Program-made: the position numbers and the translations under genes
Part shown: piece after piece, positions 31,231-33,243 of the stretch
Numbering within the stretch: the first letter of the stretch is position 1
Layout: every line of letters starts with the position of its first letter
The notes under the pieces: generated by a model
What the model was told of the DNA's origin: nothing
The model's database searches: none
The model's input: the letters and a program-made list of their open reading frames with translations, nothing else
NCBI GenBank assembly: GCA_015488565.1
Contig: WFNQ01000262.1
Span: forward strand, 1-33,243
DNA length: 33,243 bases
Direction of reading: 5' to 3'
Origin: Thiomicrorhabdus sp.
GTDB taxonomy: Bacteria; Pseudomonadota; Gammaproteobacteria; Thiomicrospirales; Thiomicrospiraceae

Positions 31231-31887
31231 TTAGGCTGTTTTTCTTCTGGCAAAAAAGCCAATGCCGGCCAATCCAAGTGCCATAAGTGTCAATACTGAG
31301 GGTTCAGGTACTGGAGAAACATTAAATGAGCTAATATCCCATCGAATCTGGTCATCGCGGAAATTGCCTGTCGTTGATACGCCAAAATCCATCCAGTGCC
31401 AGTCTGGGTTATTTATGTCAGCTAATGAAATGTTTGTCCAGTCTGACAGATCAGGAAGCAGGGTATCATTCCAAAGCTGGCCATCAGCATTGTCTTTAAG
31501 TACACCAAATTGCATGCTGCCTGTTGTGTAACCATTCAGCGGCGTACTGGCAAAGCCGCTTCCCACTGTAAACCCATCCGCAGGTTGAGTTGCCGAGCCA
31601 TTTTGCTGGTCATTTTGAACATTAAAATAACTGCTACCTGTTGAGCTGGCTGTGAAGATGCTACCCAAAGATATTGAAAATGATAACAAGCTATCAGATG
31701 AGCTAAGGTCTGAGTCGTAAGTGAAAGAGCCTTGTACAGAGTCATTTAAACTGACGGTACTACCAGAAAGTAAAGAGCCTAAGTCCGTCACGGAACCCTC
31801 ATAGTCAACCTGAATAATTGCAGATTGAGATACGGAGCTGAAAAGTAAAGCGGAAGCGCCTATCAATAGAATTTTATATTTATTCAT
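31231..31887 (-). CDS. PEP-CTERM sorting-domain protein
   Basis: A 218-residue exported protein. A signal peptide (about 1-23, ending SQSA) is followed by a Ser/Gly/Asp-rich, beta-type body with no catalytic motif visible. The C-terminal sorting signal is VPEPSVLTLMALGLAGIGFF and then ARRK. Such proteins are handled by an EpsH/exosortase system and linked to exopolysaccharide. No exosortase gene is in this window. GAGGGA lies six bases before the ATG. The gene has its own terminator and a possible promoter, so it is monocistronic. Confidence 0.88.
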   Translation of the reverse strand: MNKYKILLIGASALLFSSVSQSAIIQVDYEGSVTDLGSLLSGSTVSLNDSVQGSFTYDSDLSSSDSLLSFSISLGSIFTASSTGSSYFNVQNDQQNGSATQPADGFTVGSGFASTPLNGYTTGSMQFGVLKDNADGQLWNDTLLPDLSDWTNISLADINNPDWHWMDFGVSTTGNFRDDQIRWDISSFNVSPVPEPSVLTLMALGLAGIGFFARRKTA

Positions 31888-31958
31888 GCTATATCCCTCT
31901 ATAATTTTTTATAATTATTGCTGGTATTTTTAGTTACTTATCATGAAACATGCAGTAT

Positions 31959-31986
31959 TTTATAGCAAACAACTGCACTAAGTAAA
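31959..31986 (-). promoter_or_regulatory. Possible promoter of the PEP-CTERM gene
   Basis: On the minus strand TTTACT, 16 bases, TATAAA, about 70 bases before the ATG. A dyad GTCAC-N6-GTGAC (32012-32027) lies just upstream and could be an operator. Confidence 0.4.
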
Positions 31987-32061
31987 AACACGGTCAGTAT
32001 AGCATAAATATGTCACTAGGTCGTGACTAATTTTATGGAGTCCCTGCCAAAAAAGAAGACA

Positions 32062-32204
32062 GGGGTCAAATCTTGACTTAATATAATTTATTCTCAGTAT
32101 ATTATGATTTTTTTATCCTGTTTTTATCATTGCACATAGCGGGAATGGACACTTATTTCCCAAAAAAACTCTTTCTTAACTATATTAAATCAAGATTTGA
32201 CCCC
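32062..32204. repeat. 143-bp inverted-repeat element (MITE or REP-like)
   Basis: The ends are GGGGTCAAATCTTGACTT and its inverted partner. The 24-base arms (32062-32085 and 32181-32204) differ at one base. The inside is AT-rich with no coding frame. Similar GGGGTCAAATCTTGA-type ends occur near REP-associated tyrosine transposases (established knowledge, not verified here), but no transposase gene is present. It fills the gap between the DUF4105 and PEP-CTERM genes and starts 20 bases after the DUF4105 stop. Confidence 0.85.
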
Positions 32205-32224
32205 TTTATCCACAAACGAAATTT

Positions 32225-32971
32225 TTATATGGGGATGAGCGTTTTAGCTTGAATTTCTTCAAAGCTCATATTAGGCATATCAATCAAATCAAAATCATAC
32301 AGTGTTTTAGCTGTATTTCCGGGAGCTAATGTTTGAAAATACCAAGGGTATTTTTGCTTCGTTAAAATAGACACATGCTTAACAAGTTGGTTTGTACAGT
32401 TTTTGAAAAGCAGGTGATACATTTCAGGCTTTTCATTGAGTCTATTCACTTCGGCAGCAATGAGCATAAATAATTCACGTGCTTTTTCTTTAGTCTCTTT
32501 TATAGGATAAAGATGTGTAGATTCTCGGTTCAATTTACGAATCCCAAACAGATCGTCGGGCGTGGCGAGTACATAGATCAACTCAAACTGAGCGAATAAC
32601 CCGCCTTGTATGGAAAATTTTTCGCCCACTTCTCGCCTTGCTTCAACAGATACGCCAAGTTCTCGCCCATCATCCAGTACAAAAACCAAAAAGACATGTG
32701 CAACCTCACTAATCACAGAGAAATGAGAGACGGCGACTTTAAGCCCTACAATTTTATCTAGCTGAAATTGCATGTCTTGGTAACTAACCTTGCTTACCGA
32801 CTCCCATTTATAATCACGAATATTTTTTACGCGAATACTTGGATTATCTTTATCACCTTGAATGTCGACCCGCGCTAATAAACGATGTTCATCGACCCAA
32901 TTTCCGTTTTGTTTTGGCTCGGTAAAAAAGTACAGCATGGCCATGGCTAAACTCAAAAAAATGAGCGGCAC
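32225..32971 (-). CDS. DUF4105 domain membrane-anchored protein
   Basis: A 248-residue protein with an N-terminal membrane segment (about 2-17) and a DUF4105 region. Conserved signs are HVFLVFVLDDGRELGVSVEARRE, the central LIYVLATPDDLFGIR and YHLLFKNCTNQLVKHV with the Asn-Cys-Thr triad of the family, which suggests a papain-like hydrolase fold facing the periplasm. The substrate is unknown. The given start is a GTG without a clear ribosome site. The same frame stays open upstream to 33049 and encodes a basic stretch (IKKIFKIFIKWFVV) that would complete the anchor, but it contains no ATG, GTG or TTG. Either a rare start codon or a frameshift is possible. Confidence 0.75.
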   Translation of the reverse strand: MPLIFLSLAMAMLYFFTEPKQNGNWVDEHRLLARVDIQGDKDNPSIRVKNIRDYKWESVSKVSYQDMQFQLDKIVGLKVAVSHFSVISEVAHVFLVFVLDDGRELGVSVEARREVGEKFSIQGGLFAQFELIYVLATPDDLFGIRKLNRESTHLYPIKETKEKARELFMLIAAEVNRLNEKPEMYHLLFKNCTNQLVKHVSILTKQKYPWYFQTLAPGNTAKTLYDFDLIDMPNMSFEEIQAKTLIPI

Positions 32972-33105
32972 GACAAACCATTTAATAAAAATTTTAAAAA
33001 TCTTTTTGATAAGAGATGTCCTACCATGATGAATGAATATAACTGATTATATCGACAAAAAACACCTTGATCCCACTTATTCGACTATCTCTGGTTGCCA
33101 GTAGA

Positions 33106-33152
33106 GGGGGGGGGAAATATTTTGGATTGTAAAATTCTTCCCCCCCCCCTCC
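33106..33152. repeat. Poly-G-ended palindromic repeat, copy 2
   Basis: Nine G, AAATATTTTGGATTGT, AAAATTCTT, ten C, T, CCC. Arms and core correspond to the copy at 31095-31139 with small changes. It lies upstream of the DUF4105 gene. Confidence 0.8.
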
Positions 33153-33243
33153 CAGGGCCAACGCATTAAAATAATTGTTATTAATCATGAGCTTATGGTT
33201 TTACCTGTATTTTAGGGAAGATTATTTTTACTAAACTAAGAGC
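33153..33243. other. Right edge, nothing recognised
   Basis: AT-rich sequence with a short dyad (ATTAAAATAATTGTTATTAAT region) and no supported gene or signal. Confidence 0.4.

Overview
This window is chromosomal DNA from a gammaproteobacterium. The evidence is the minus-strand order mutL-miaA-hfq-hflX-hflK-hflC-yjeT-purA, the short hisZ before purA, RoxA, RIO-type kinase, RluB, YciB/YciI and a sigma-54-type flagellar promoter. hisZ, a STAS-less SulP transporter inside the hfq cluster, a PEP-CTERM protein and moderate A+T content would fit a sulfur-oxidising Thiotrichales lineage (Thiomicrospira/Thiomicrorhabdus/Hydrogenovibrio type). That placement is an inference from gene content only. No rRNA, tRNA, CRISPR array, phage or intact transposase gene was seen.

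Layout. (1) 1-14297, all minus strand: a long housekeeping block read from right to left: PHP-domain RNase (rnm), YciO-like protein, M50 protease, rluB, mutL, miaA, SulP transporter, hfq, hflX, hflK, hflC, DUF2065 protein, hisZ and purA (3' end cut by the window edge). Genes are tightly packed, with stop/start overlaps at hflK/hflC and yciO/M50. Intrinsic-terminator-like hairpins after hfq and after hflC, and an internal promoter before sulP, split it into sub-units. (2) 14388-19338, plus strand: yciB, yciI, a LexA-like S24 protein that lacks the DNA-binding domain, a short asparaginase-fold protein, then a probable thiamine-uptake set (TonB receptor, YkoF/MTH1187-type thiamine-binding protein, PnuC-type transporter). 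It converges with a divergent kinase-fold gene on the minus strand (19304-20341). (3) 20633-24514: a Pcm-like methyltransferase (plus) facing fliD-fliS-fliT (minus), which has a clear sigma-54 promoter match. (4) 24722-26957, minus: a MITE-like element, rnhA with a hybrid-binding domain, a RIO kinase and a rhodanese. (5) 27270-30995, plus: purB, roxA, an unrecognised 47-residue membrane protein with its own strong promoter and terminator, and a monohaem cytochrome c with a histidine-rich tail. (6) 31231-33243: a PEP-CTERM protein, a 143-bp inverted-repeat element, a DUF4105 protein and unassigned sequence.

The most unusual signal is a recurring motif, about AATTTTCTCCCCCCCT with a variable C-run of 5-10. 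It occurs on both strands between about 10.8 kb and the right end, inside genes (mutL, asparaginase-like, TonB receptor, kinase, rnhA) and between genes. Three times it is an inverted pair (20315-20401, 31095-31139, 33106-33152). It could be an uptake-signal-like sequence, a poly-G-ended palindromic repeat family, or both. One of the pairs encloses a double-hairpin repeat that also sits, tandemly duplicated and in frame, inside the kinase gene.
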